Source: Schistocerca nitens (Eukaryota; Arthropoda; Insecta; Orthoptera; Acrididae). From it: a stretch of 64,000 bases of DNA. Made by a program: the position numbers and the translations under genes. Below, in pieces: positions 12,431-23,502 of the stretch; position 1 is the stretch's first letter, and every line of letters begins with the position of its first letter. Below the pieces are notes generated by a model, which worked only from the letters and a program-made list of their open reading frames with translations, did not search any database and had not been told where the DNA came from. The DNA is taken from assembly GCF_023898315.1 (NCBI RefSeq), contig NC_064616.1:706519389-706583388 (forward strand). The letters are read 5' to 3'.

Positions 12431-13345
12431 CAAGATTACCGTATTTTACGGACTGTAAAACGCTATGAACAATGACACGCACCTTAATTTTTACCCTATT
12501 TTTAAATAACATTTTTACCATTTTTCCTATTGGATTGCAAAGACGTGCTAAAAAAATCTTTGTTTATAAAATCGAACAGACCTTTAAAAAAACTGATAAT
12601 CGTCATCTAAACCTTCTCTTCTTCTTCCTCTTCGTCGTCATCGTTGTCCACTTCATATATAAGATGATCTTCATTCTCATGGAGAGCGTTACATACGCCG
12701 CACTTCTTGAAAGATTTAAGAATAATGTTGTCTCTCACTCTAGACCACGAGTGTTTTATCCACTGACACACTTGTAGGTCGTTTTAAAGTTCCCTACGGC
12801 GCGAATTCGTGTTGGGTTTCATCCATCACCCATTTGTCCCATTCCTCTCTCTTATACACTTTAAATGGCTTATTTATCGAGACATCAAGATGTGGCAATT
12901 GTAAAGTACGTATTCCCAGAATAACAGTAAGCTCTGTATTTCCCAGTCTCAATTTCTCCTTCACAGAATTTTTCAAATGACTACGAAACTGATCTAGTAC
13001 AAGAAGAGAACTCGTTTTCAATATAGCACCTTTCCTTCTCTCCCAAACTCCGTTAATCCATAATTTCATTCCAGCCTCGTCCATCCAACCCTTGCCATGT
13101 ATGTGAACTTAAATGGAGGTAGACCTACTTCAGAATGTTTTGGGACTGTTTTGTGCTTGAAAACCATCACTGGATTAAGTTCAGTACCGTCAGCACAACA
13201 TGAAAGGAAAACGAGGTAGTGCATTTTTTCGTGTCCATTTGTTTTTATAGTTACAGTCTCAGCACCTTTCATGGCAACAGTTCTGTTACTCTGCACATCA
13301 AATGTCAGAAGAGTTTCGTCCATATTCGCTATTTGGCTATGAAAC
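12431..13345 (-). pseudogene. pogo/Tigger-type transposase remnant
   Basis: The left edge CCGTATTTTACGGACTGTAA resembles a Tigger/pogo terminal repeat. Reading leftwards on the minus strand, NMDETLLTFDVQSNRT holds the first catalytic Asp, SSLLVLDQFRSHL the second and LQLPHLDVSINKPFKVYKR the third, so the DDE_1 triad is still visible. RSFKKCGVCNALHENEDHLI-like sequence and an acidic tail (NDDDEEEEEK) follow at about 12640-12720. Frameshifts lie near 13080 and 12780. The N-terminal centromere-protein-B-like DNA-binding half is absent. The element was a cut-and-paste transposon and is now dead. Confidence 0.8.
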
Positions 13346-13548
13346 GGAAAATTAAAAATATCAGGTAGAAAATAGGACATCTGAAAAAATACTGTTGTAT
13401 ATCGACAAAAATGACCCACTAAAATGCCATATTAATGCTCATCAAAGTGGAGAAACAGGGAATGACTAAAAAAAACGCTTATTTAACTTTGAGACTTTAT
13501 TTCGTTGCAAAACTTCGTATCTGATCATGTTAATAGACTGATATGAAT
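13338..13548. repeat. Segment S, copy 1 (shared flank next to Tc1-like element A1)
   Basis: These 210 bases, directly left of the A1 terminal repeat, recur at about 95% identity by eye in inverted orientation at 21443-21655, next to element A2. They recur more diverged at about 26060-26220. The shared landmark is ACTGTTGTATATCGACAAAA. On the minus strand the segment ends with a possible splice-acceptor string TTTCCGTTTCATAG just before the pogo NMDET motif; whether that is meaningful is unclear. Confidence 0.75.
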
Positions 13549-13550
13549 TA

Positions 13551-14955
13551 CACTACTGGCCATTAAAATTGCTACACTACGAAGATGACGTGCTACAGAC
13601 GCGAAATTTAACCGACGGGAAGAAGATGCTGTTATATCCAAATGATTAGCTTTTCAGAGCATTCACACAAAGTTGGCGACGGTGACGACACCTACAACGT
13701 GCTGACATTAGGAACGTTTCCAACCGATTTCTCATACACAAACAGCAGTTGACCGGCGTTGCCTGGTGAAACGTTGTTGTGATGCCTCGTGTAAGGAGGA
13801 GAAATGCGTACCATCACGTTTCCGACTTTGATAAAGGTCGGATTGTAGCCTATCGTGATTGCGGTTTATCGTATCGCGACATTGCTGCTCGCGTTCATCG
13901 AGATCCAATGACTGTTAGCAGAATATGGAATCGGTGGGTTCAGGAGAGTAAAACGGAACGCCGTGCTGGATCCCAACGGCATCGTACCACTAGCAGTCAA
14001 GATGACAGGCATCTTATCCGCATGGCTGTAACGGATAGTGCAGCAATGTCTGGATCCCTGAGTCAACAGATGGGGACGTTCCAAGACAACAACCGTCTGC
14101 ACGAACAGTTCGACGACGTTTGCAGCAGCATGAACTATCACTCGGAGACCATGGCTGCGGTTAGCCTTGACGGTGCATCACATACAGGAGCGCCTGCGAT
14201 GGAGTACTCAACGACGAACCTGGGTGCACGAATGGCAAAACGTCTTTTTTTCGGATGAATCCAGCTTCTGTTTACAGCATCATGATGGTCGCATCCGTGT
14301 TTGGCGACATCGCGGTGAACGCACATTGGAAGCGTGTATTCGTCATCGCCATACTGGCGTATCACCCGGCGTGATGGTATGGGGTGCCATTGGTTACACG
14401 TCTCGGTCACCTCTTGTTCGCACTGAGGGCATTTTGAACAGTGGACGTTACATTTCAGGTGTTACGACCCGTGGCTCTACCCTTCATTCGATCCTTGCAA
14501 AACCCTACATTTCAGCAGGATAATGCACGACCGCATGTTGCAGGTCCTGTACAGGCCTTTCTGGATACAGAAAATGTTCGACTGCTGCCCTGGCCAGCAC
14601 ATTCTCCAGATCTCTCGCCAATTGAAAACGTCTGGTCAATGGTGGCCGAGCTACTGGCTCGTCACAATACGACAATCACTACTCTTGATGAACTGTGGTA
14701 TCGTGTTGAAGCTGCATGGGCAGCTGTACCTGTACACGCCATCCAAGCTCCGTTTGACTCAATGCCAAGGCGTATCAAGGCCGTTATTACGGCCAGAAGG
14801 GGTTGTTCTGTGCATTGATTTCTCAGGATCTATGCACCTAAATTGCGTGAAAATGTAATCACATGTGTCAGTTCTAGTACAATATATTTGTCCAATGAAT
14901 ACCCGTGTATCATCTGCATTTCTTCTTGGTGTAGCAATTTTAATGGCCAGTAGTG
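13551..14955 (+). mobile_element. Tc1-like DNA transposon, family A copy 1
   Basis: A 1,405-bp element with near-perfect terminal inverted repeats CACTACTGGCCATTAAAATT / AATTTTAATGGCCAGTAGTG and a TA duplication at both ends (13549-13550 and 14956-14957). It carries a broken transposase gene. Copy 2 at 20033-21440 is in the opposite orientation. Confidence 0.95.
13782..14818 (+). pseudogene. Tc1 transposase, family A, broken
   Basis: The start is ATG at 13782 (MPRVRRRNAYHHVSDFDKGR), followed by a helix-turn-helix region (DCGLSYRDIAARVHRDP). The catalytic motifs VFFSDESSF, FQQDNARPHVAG and SPDLSPIENVW give DD34E spacing, the Tc1 norm. The frame is lost after the MSGSLSQQ segment near 14065 and again near 14465, so at least two frameshifts separate the DNA-binding part from the two catalytic parts. 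No functional product is expected. All catalytic residues remain, so decay was by indel rather than by active-site change. Confidence 0.92.
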
Positions 14956-15259
14956 TACTTTCATGGAATCTATTTTGCAGTGTGGACTCACATGACTACA
15001 GCTGAACAGAGCGTGTTTGGGGCGCTACATAAATTGTAACTAAGAATAATACGAATAGACGACTGTGGAAAATCTTCCAAAAGCAGCATCAAATTTGCCA
15101 GAAGAATTGACTTTTAATACCCTAAAACTGAACCAGTGCAGTCCTCAGCTGCTCAGTTTATTGCATTATTGTGCATCTGTAGCAATAGGAGTGTAGAGTT
15201 CATGGCAGTATTGACGCTATGTTGCACCCCATAGAGTGTGGTGTTTCGACCTTTAAAAT

Positions 15260-15760
15260 TCACATATTGTGTTCCTCTCTTCTAGCACAGAAAAGGGTAT
15301 TTTCGTTTTGCGACTGGTAAATTCGAATCCATCGATAAAGCACAGGTGAACAAACATAGAGCATAACATCACCACGTCCTTCAGAGTCTACTAAAATTTT
15401 TCTGACATATAAAACTGTATGTAGAATCAGATAGCCATCTTCTTTATCCACAGACAAACGGTAAACTGTTGTTGTGATTCCCTTGTACAGGAAGGAGAGC
15501 GGGTCTCGTTGTGGGAATCGGGGACGGATGACGGTCACGTATACTGCTGCCATATTATGTGCTGGGAATCCGCGAGTCACTGCGTTGCACAGGTCCTTTC
15601 CTGCAGCTCCAAAAGGGCTGTACAAGGAGCCGACAGAGAAAATATTAAGTGCGCCCTTTCGGTGCTGCTCTGTAAGACTGTGACCCGTCTTGACTGCACA
15701 ACAGCGCAGAAACCGACGCCACACTTAGAAATCACCATACTTTCCCGTGTACAACGTGTC
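15260..15760 (-). pseudogene. Unrecognised repeated coding-like block X, copy 1
   Basis: The minus strand has a 154-codon frame (15260-15724) and an overlapping frame starting MVISKCGVGFCAVV. Parts align with the minus-strand frame at 26575-26862: IFSLSAPCTALLELQ against LLSLSIPRTFLIKLQ, and VYRLSVDKEDG against VYHLSVEEDNS. The matching parts lie in different frames here, implying a frameshift in one copy. I do not recognise the protein. In both places block X lies beside segment S in the same relative orientation, so X and S belong to one old repeat or duplicated gene. The A1 transposon lies at the junction of S and X in this copy. Confidence 0.45.
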
Positions 15761-15799
15761 AACCGTAAAGATCTGAGATATAGAGTGATTTTTTGAGAA

Positions 15800-18429
15800 A
15801 TCTGTAATGAATTGAAAGCCTGTACGCAGATTCTAGCAGGGGGTAAGTACACCCTTTTGCCCCTCTCCCACCCGCAGATAGTCGCTTCCAGCGGCCCGCC
15901 AGGGCTGCCCAAACGTGTACTTCGTTTGGTTTCCTAAAATCGAACAAGAGAGCGATACAAAAAATGGATGTGGCACGGTAGTAAGGACAGAACCCGAGCC
16001 AAAGGCTGAGGTCTACGCTATGAGCCCAAATAACTCTAGAATCTAGATGCATCTGGCGGGCTGAATGAATTGGCTCGCGCAGCGACATGATCGGCTAACT
16101 TCAATGCCAAGTAACTCGAGCACGGCGCAAAGTATCGAATTTTTTTCTTAACAGTTAGTTCTCGACACAACCTACCCTGCAACACCCTTACTAGCTTTTC
16201 AGATTGTTTTTAACCGCCTTGTATAGTTAATGCATTTAAAGTACGGTAATTTAGAATTTATTAATATACGATTCTTTAATCTAAAAAAGCAAGATGGCAT
16301 GAATTAGGTTTTGCGGTACTTGCAGAATTACGGTACTGTTAGATAAGCATACGTTGGCAGTAACTGCAATCCACATGAAGATTTCAACTTCTACCGAAAT
16401 GTAGTGATCAGAACTATGGTGGAAAAGGTTCTTTCTCACAACTGTACAGAAGTAACACAGAATTTCCTTATACTTCCGTAAATTAATTTCATTACGCTCT
16501 AAATCTCAAGTTTCGCAATTGCAACTGAAGCTGCCGTAAGATAACAGACTAGCGCGTCTGACGGATTGGGTGATTGTAAGAACGAGACTCTCGGGATTCA
16601 AGTATAGCACGGGCGGCAACGGTAGGAACGTGATGGACCAATGAGAGAATAGCATCGTGTGGCGGAGGTTTCAGATTGAAAATACTCGATTTCTCATAAC
16701 TTCACATAAACGGATTTAGACGAACCTTATTCATGTTACAGTAGTAAACATATAAAAATATATTCAATTCCATGTACTATCTGCATTATTGTATGCCCTA
16801 TATGTATCTAGTTAATTAAAATGTTCTCTGTTACCACAATGTCTGGTCTCAGATGAGCTGCTATAGGTGTTTCCCGTAGGAATCGAAGAAAGTGAAAACT
16901 TCATTTTCATAAGTAACTCCAACAGACGGCAGCAGTGAGGATCGCCCGTCTTTCTGATGGGTTTTGCAAAATGTAAAGTTATTCGTTATCTGCTTATAGC
17001 CCATATCTGGGCTTTTAGGGAAAAATATTCCCTTAGGTTTCATCTTTCGTCATAATTTCTCACTGTCGTCGTTAAGGGAACCATCAGCCTGTCGTGATCA
17101 GTTTGTCACCCATGATATCTTTGGGTTATGTATCAGAGTTTGACCTTAGGGCTTGAAAAGATCATCCTTGCAGTCTTTCTCATCAAGCAAACTATCCTTC
17201 GATACTGGTACCGTAAACTGCATTATGAGTTTCTTACCTTTCTTCAGGCTTTCCAGTCATCTTTCTACTCATTATTGTATGACTAAAATGTTCTTTCAGC
17301 TTTTGTCCTAGATGACTTGACTTGAAATTCTAAACGGTCGTTTCCTATGACCTCTTTTAAACTCTTCACAGTGGGCTGGAAAGATTAAACTAAAAACAAA
17401 CAGCTTTTTGAAAATAATAATACTGTTTGTTCAGTCGCCTTTCTTAAACACATTATTTTGTTTGACTTAAGAAGTAGACTCCACTAATAGTTAACAAAAA
17501 AGAATCTTAAAAGAAATAAAATTTGTGTTAACTGGCCTGCACTTGGTGTGTCGGTAGAAAATTTGTTTTTACTCGTCTACTGGAAGTTATTATGGTGACG
17601 TATACAACCAGAAAATATAGTAGTAATTTCACGTGGCGTCTTTTAAAGCATGTTTTTGGTGTTCACTATTCTGTGTGCTGATAAAATGATTTCGTTGTCG
17701 GCTGTATAAACAGGTATCGGGATGTGCGAATATGCATGGTGTTTCAAGAGTCATCTGATTTTACAAGGCTATATCTTCTATATGAATGAAGATAGGAACT
17801 TGGAGTAAATTTTAACTTACACATAGGGCCACAAAGTTTTTCCTTTTATAGGATCCATCTGATTTTATATATGTATATTTTTTACATGCATGCACATATA
17901 ATCATGAGGGAGCCTTCTACAATTACCTTTAGGATCAAATTCGCCCCATATTTTTGCGAGTACTGTATGTCTGAAGTTCCTACCTTTACCAGCGTTGCTA
18001 CGCGGCATAGCTGTCCAACTTTAATATGTGCTCGAGCACATTTAACTCATGCATAATGTGATGTGGCCGCCGCCATCACGATCACTATTTTAGTACTACA
18101 ATAACAACTAGAAAGAACTATAATTAAAATTGCTTCGATTTACGACTTACACAATTAATGTGAAATTTGGCACTGCATGTTCTCTTAAGTTCAGAAAAAT
18201 CTGGAACAAGCCATTATCAATGCGTCATCTGCATGTGAACCTGTCAGACAAGATCAGTATTTATTCTTGATAATGTTCGCAGATGAAAATGTCACTTCGC
18301 AAAGATACAGTATGTAGAGACAAAACAAGAACAAGTCTTTACAGCAAACACTAATGGCCATGGGACATTTATTCCTGTTCACCAGAGTCGAGAAATTGCT
18401 TGAAGTTGCGAAATATGATTTCTAAGATA
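15800..18429. other. No recognisable feature
   Basis: About 2.6 kb without a motif I can name. It includes a locally G+C-rich patch at 15830-16090 and short frames such as 16861-17043 on the minus strand, none with supporting features. Confidence 0.4.
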
Positions 18430-19200
18430 TGTCTTCTTGAATATTTAAAACTTCCGTTTACAGTTCTTCAAGAGTGTAATTTCCGAAAATCTCACATATC
18501 CTGCCTCCCCGTTCAGTAATGTCAACTGAAACGAATGGATTGTTGGTAAACATAATCACTGGTTCAAGTGTTGAAAACTGGCTAAACGTGTTACTAAATA
18601 CTTTGACTGGGATTTCAAGATGCTTGGCAAAAGATAGATTATCGCATTCGTCAACATTTACGACATTTACGGTTTCTGTGATGTAATTCAAGCTGGAAAG
18701 TGTGATAGTTTCTTTTTAAATGCACAGTCTATAATTTTAGTTTCCTCCTCTGGAAAGCATTTACTGTACTTGTCATGGCTGAAATGCTGCGATTTTTCCC
18801 TTGCAATTGGAGGCTTATTTAATTTAATTTTGAGGTGTATCTGTCAAGAAACCTAAATCTAGGAGCCGTGATATCTCATCAACTTCTTGACAATACTGCG
18901 CAGAAAATAGTTTCAGAAGATCTCTTATCTCGTACAGGAGAATGCAGAATCGTTCCCCAGTTTTCCCCTACTAAGACTGGAAATAAATCAGGCGCTACAG
19001 TTGTTGTTGTAGCAACAAGATAAGAGCGTGGAACGTTGCTACCTGTTGATTTCAGGATTGCATTAAATATGTCTTCTCCACAAGTAAGTTTTTCAAACTC
19101 CTCCTTATCCGTAAAATCATGAAAGACCATTCTAATAAATAAAGACAACTCTCCAATATCGGAGATATCACTGCTTTCATCAAACCGAAGCGAAAAATAT
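18430..19200 (-). pseudogene. hAT-type transposase remnant (GTF2IRD2/SCAND3-like)
   Basis: Minus-strand blocks read FSLRFDESSDISDIGE (about 19150-19200), then LSLFIRMVFHDFTDKEEFE, then EDIFNAILKSTGS. This order (DES-x-D followed by a conserved L-x-IF-R) is typical of domesticated-looking hAT transposases of the GTF2I-repeat type. A second block at 18458-18691 (FSQFSTLEPVIMFTNNPF) follows downstream. Stops separate them, and the BED zinc finger and C-terminal dimerisation domain are not visible. I consider it a decayed DNA transposon. Confidence 0.65.
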
Positions 19201-19938
19201 TCACAGTATCGCAGATCCTGATATAATTAAGATTCTAAATAGTTAAAAATCTGTTCAAGAATCTAGCAACAATTAGTTGAGACAACAGATGTCCTTTAAT
19301 TCCAGGGTACTGATCATTGCTTCTGTAACTACTTCCCCGTCACTGAATTTTTTCCCCCCTTTTCACTGAAACACAACAGATTTTGTAAGAAGCTGTTGTC
19401 ACGTTACTATTTTGCTGAGCTGAGCTAATTTGGATTTTAAGTCTATAACTTCACGTTTTCGTAATTCAGAATTAACAGAACAGTAAAGTTCATGTGATTT
19501 GTCGAAAAAATGATGTTCTACATTACTTTTCTTGTGAACAGATACACTACCGTTTCATAATAAGCACTCGGATTTTCCTCCGAATACGACAAAACAATAC
19601 TGCTCCTCCCAGTAACTGCTTAAATTGTAAGTTCTTTGTCTTTTAGCCGTGCTATATTGACATAATCGATCGCACATAAAGGAGCCCTTTATTCGTTCAA
19701 TAAGATTGTCAAACGGCCAGTATTGTTACTGAGGGTGCGTATTGCTGTAATTCCTATACTAGAAATATTGACGAGGAATATTGATAGCACACAAAATATT
19801 ATCAGTATTCTCAATACATACTGAACGTGTGAGGTCAAGTATTGACGGTTTGACAATATTCTCCACTCAGATGTTCGACAGAGCTTCATGAACCAGCTAC
19901 ATGTTTTCAGTTCGCCATTGTGCATAGGTTCAATTTTT
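19201..19938. other. Probable N-terminal hAT remainder, no clear motif
   Basis: A+T-rich DNA upstream (minus strand) of the hAT remnant. It could contain the rest of that element, but I cannot identify a BED finger. Confidence 0.3.
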
Positions 19939-20032
19939 CAAGTACTGCTGTATTTTACGGATTATAAGACGAACTTTTTCCTTCGAAAAATTACATCAAA
20001 AATTTAGGTGTTTCTCATACTCAGAATAAATA
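19939..20032. mobile_element. pogo/Tigger-like terminal segment
   Basis: CTGTATTTTACGGATTATAA near 19947 closely matches the putative pogo end at 12431 (CCGTATTTTACGGACTGTAA). Only about 90 bases follow before the family A Tc1-like element begins. It is the end of a second pogo-like copy whose coding part is absent. Confidence 0.55.
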
Positions 20033-21440
20033 CACTACTGGCCATTAAAATTGCTACACCAAGAAGAAATGCAGATGATAAACGGGTGTTCATTGGACAA
20101 ATATATTATTAATACTAGAACTGACATGTGATTACATTTCCACGCAATTTGGGTACATAGATCCTGAGAAATCAGTGCACAGAACAACCACTTCTGGCCG
20201 TAATAACGGCCATGATACGCCTGAGCATTGAGTCAAACAGAGTTCGGATGGTGTGTACAGGTACAGCTGTCCATATAGCTTCAACACGACATCACAGCTC
20301 ATCGAGAGAAATGACTGGCGTATTGTGAAGAGCCAGTTGCTCGGCCACCATTGACCAGACGTTTTCAATTGGCGAGAGATCTGGAGAATGTGCTGGCCAG
20401 GGCAGCAGTCGAACATTTTCTGTATCCAGAAAGGCCCGTACAGGATCTGCAACATGCGGTCGTGCATTATCCTGCTGAAATGTAGTGTTTCGCAGGGATC
20501 GAATGAAGGGTAGAGTCACGGCTAGTAACACATCTGAAATGTAACGTCCACTGTTCAAAGCGCCGTCAATGCGAACAAGAGGTGACCGAGACGTGTAACC
20601 AATGGCATACCATACCATCACGCTGGGTGGTACGCCAGTATGGCGATGACGAATACACGCTTCCAATGTGCGTTCACCGCGATGTCGCCAAACACGGATG
20701 CGACCATCATGATGCTGTAAGCAGAAGCTGGATTCATCCGAAAAAAAGACGTTTTGCCATTCGTGCACCCAGGTTCGTCGTTGAGTACTCCATCGCAGGC
20801 GCTCCTGTCTGTGATGCACCGTCAAGGCTAACCGCAGCCATGGTCTCCGAGTGATAGTTCATGCTGCTGCAAACGTCGTCGAACTGTTCGTGCAGACGGT
20901 TGTTGTCTTGGAACGTCCCCATCGTTGACTCAGGGATCCAGACATTGCTGCACTATCCGTTACAGCCATGCGGATAAGATGCCTGTCATCTCGACTCCTA
21001 GTGATACGAGGCCGTTGGGATCCAGCACGGCGTTCCGTATTACCCTCCTGAACCCACCGATTCCATATTCTGCTAACAGTCATTGGATCTCGACCAACGC
21101 GAGCAGCAATGTCGCGATACGATAAACCGCAATCACGATAGGCTACAATCCGACCTTTATCAAAGTCGGAAACGTGATGGTACGCATTTCTCCTCCTTAC
21201 ACGAGGCATCACAACAACGTTTTACCAGGCAACGCCGGTCAACTGCTGTTTGTGTATGAGAAATCGGTTGGAAACGTTCCTAATGTCAGCACGTTGTAGG
21301 TGTCGTCATCGTCGCCAACTTTGTGTGAATGCTCTGAAAAGCTAATCATTTGGATATAACAGCATCTTCTTCCCGTCGGTTAAATTTCGCGTCTGTAGCA
21401 CGTCATCTTCGTAGTGTAGCAATTTTAATGGCCAGTAGTG
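20033..21440 (-). mobile_element. Tc1-like DNA transposon, family A copy 2
   Basis: A 1,408-bp element with the same terminal repeats as copy 1 (CACTACTGGCCATTAAAATT at 20033, its complement ending at 21440) and TA on both sides (20031-20032, 21441-21442). It is inverted relative to copy 1 and shares about 210 bp of outside flank with it, but only beyond the end at 21440. Confidence 0.95.
20172..21209 (-). pseudogene. Tc1 transposase, family A, with nonsense codons
   Basis: From ATG at 21209 the frame stays in register for 346 codons to the natural stop at 20172. It is cut by at least two nonsense codons: one after TTFAAA near 20859 and one where the W of DELWYRVEA is TGA near 20292. It keeps the helix-turn-helix region and the catalytic motifs FFSDESSF, FQQDNARPHVAD and SPDLSPIENVW (DD34E). 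It is better preserved than copy 1 because it has no frameshift, yet it cannot encode a full protein without readthrough. Confidence 0.92.
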
Positions 21441-21442
21441 TA

Positions 21443-21655
21443 ATTCATATCAATCTATTAACAGGATCAGATATGAAGTTTTGCAACGAAATAAAGTCTC
21501 AAAGTTAAATAAGCGTTTTTTTTAGTCATTCCCCGTTTCTTCACTTTGATGAGCATTAATATGGCATTTTAGTGGGTCATTTTTGTCGATATACAACAGT
21601 ATTTTTTCAGATGTCCTATTTTCTACCTCATATTTTTAATTTTCCGTTTCAACCT
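21443..21655. repeat. Segment S, copy 2 (inverted)
   Basis: This is the reverse complement of 13338-13548 with about a dozen differences (landmark TTTTGTCGATATACAACAGT). It abuts the A2 terminal repeat at exactly the same TA as copy 1 does, so the transposon and this flank were duplicated together. Confidence 0.8.
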
Positions 21656-21879
21656 AACATGCTGCGGCGTCGACTATAAAATACCGCCAGTGTCGAACTT
21701 CCTGCCAGTGGTGACTGACTACTTGGCTGTGCCTGAGGAGGAGCAGCACTCGTCCAAAGGCTCGTAGATATTTAACTACTTGGCATGGCTGCGAGATCGA
21801 GAATATTAAATACATTTCTTTTGCGGATATTTTCTAGCTTTACTTCATAACTCGTTGGATATTGTGAATTTAATCATTT

Positions 21880-23085
21880 GTTGTTGTTGTGGTCTTCAGT
21901 CCTGAGACTGGTTTGATGCAGCTCTCCAAGCTACTCTATCCTGTGCAAGCTTCTTCATCTCCCAGTACCTGCTGCAGCCTACATCCTTCTGGATCTGCTT
22001 AGTGTATTCATCTCGTGGTCTCCCTCTACGATTTTTACCCTCCATGCTGCCCTCCAGTACTAAATTGTTGATCCCTTGATGCCTCAGAACATGTCCTACC
22101 AACCGATCCCTTCTTCTAGTCAACTTGTGCCACAAACTCCTCTTCTCCCCAATTCTATTGCCGGCCGGGTTGGCCGAGCGGTTCTAGGCGCTACAGTCTG
22201 GATCCGAGCGACCGCTACGGTCGCAGGTTCGAATCCTGCCTCGGGCATGGATGTGTGTGATGTCCTTAGGTTAGTTACGTTTAATTAGTTCTAAGTTCTA
22301 GGCGACTGATGACCTCAGAAGTTAAGTCGCATAGTGCTCAGAGCCATTTGAACCATTTGAACCCAATTCTATTCAATACCTCCTCATTAGTTATGTGATC
22401 TATCCATCTAATCTTCAGCATTCTTCTGTAGCACCACATTTCGAAAGCTTCTATTCTCTTCTTGTCTAAACTATTTATCGTCCATGTTTCACTTCCATAC
22501 ATGACTACACTCCATACAAGTACTTTCAGAAACGACTTCCTGACACTTAAATCAATACTCGAGGTTAACAAATCTCTCTTTTTCAGAAACGCTTTCCTTG
22601 CCATTGCCAGTCTACATTTTATATCCTCTTTACTTCGACCATCGTCAGTTATTTTGCTCCCCAAATAGCAAAACTCCTTTACTACTTTAAGTGTCTCATT
22701 TCCTAATCTAATTTCCGCGGCATCACCCGACTTAATTCGACTACATTCCATTATCCTCATTTTGCTTTTGTTGATGTTCATCTAATACCCTCCTTTCAAG
22801 ACACTGTCTATTCCGTTCAACTGCTCTTCCAAGTCCTTTGCTGTCTCTGACAGAATCACAATGTCATCGGCGAACCTCAAAGTTTTTATTTCTTCTCCAT
22901 GGATTTTAATACCTACTCCGAACTTTTCTTTCGTTTCCTTTACTGCATGCTCAATATACAGATTGAATAGCATTGGGGAGAGGCTACAACCCCGTCTCAC
23001 TCCCTTCCCAACCGCTGCTTCCCTTTCATGTCCCTCGACTCTTATAACTGCATGAGGATATAATTCGGAATCATAGGGTGGCATT
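21880..23085 (-). mobile_element. LINE family A, 3' half (copy 3), best preserved
   Basis: Read on the minus strand, the frame at 23084-22782 has the RT motifs RRGCSLSPMLFNLYIEHAVK and LRFADDIVILSETAKDLEEQ (FADD catalytic box). The next frame at 22781-22338 has NKSKMRIMECSR, VKEFCYLGSKITDDGRSKED and KKRIEAFEMWCYRRMLKI. The last piece at 22135-21896 reads HKLTRRRDRLVGHVLRHQG and VAWRAASNQSQD, before a TTG/CAA tail at 21880. The first two pieces are separated by a single stop. A SINE at 22160-22361 splits the last two. It gives the reference order for the other LINE A copies. Confidence 0.88.
22160..22361 (+). mobile_element. tRNA-derived SINE (type I) inserted in LINE A
   Basis: The head carries TGGCCGAGCGGTTCTAGGCG (A-box) and GGTTCGAATCCTGCC (B-box), resembling a class II (Leu/Ser-type) tRNA. 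The body has GATGTCCTTAGGTTAGTTA and the end CTCAGAGCCATTTGAACC. The 12-bp direct repeat CCCAATTCTATT at 22148-22159 and 22362-22373 is the duplicated LINE sequence, so this insertion is younger than the LINE copy. Confidence 0.95.
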
Positions 23086-23502
23086 CACATTCATATTAAA
23101 AATTTAATTTTGTATTTAACATCGGGTCTTGTCTAAGATTACAACAAAGTAGTAACGAATATGAGCAGTGACTCTGTGCAGGGCCAATCTTCTGTCTATA
23201 AAAAAAAAATTAAAATTGAAGAAATTTACTTCACCCTGAAGACATTCAAACAAGAAAGAAACTATGCCAAATTGCTGGGACTGCATGTAGATCAAAAACT
23301 TCCGTGGAATGTATACACAAATTACCTATGTTGCAAACTTGCTCGTACTCTCTTCCTACTGCACAAGCTGAGAAATGTTATTCATGAATTTCAGCATACT
23401 TTTCTTCCTTTCAGTCACAACTGCAGTATTGAGCACAACTTTGGGATGGCTCAGTGGGTTCAAGTACCGTCTTCATGTGGCAGAAGAAAGCAATTAGATA
23501 TA

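Noticed and set aside
12472..12777. A 101-codon plus-strand frame rich in Phe/Leu/Val that looks like a membrane protein
   Set aside because: It is the antisense of the acidic C-terminus of the pogo remnant (NDDDEEEEEK and KCGVCNALHENEDHL), so it is a shadow.
22160..22361. tRNA gene candidates with intact A- and B-box sequences
   Set aside because: All are heads of SINEs followed by a shared SINE body and flanked by target duplications; no stand-alone tRNA fold was found.
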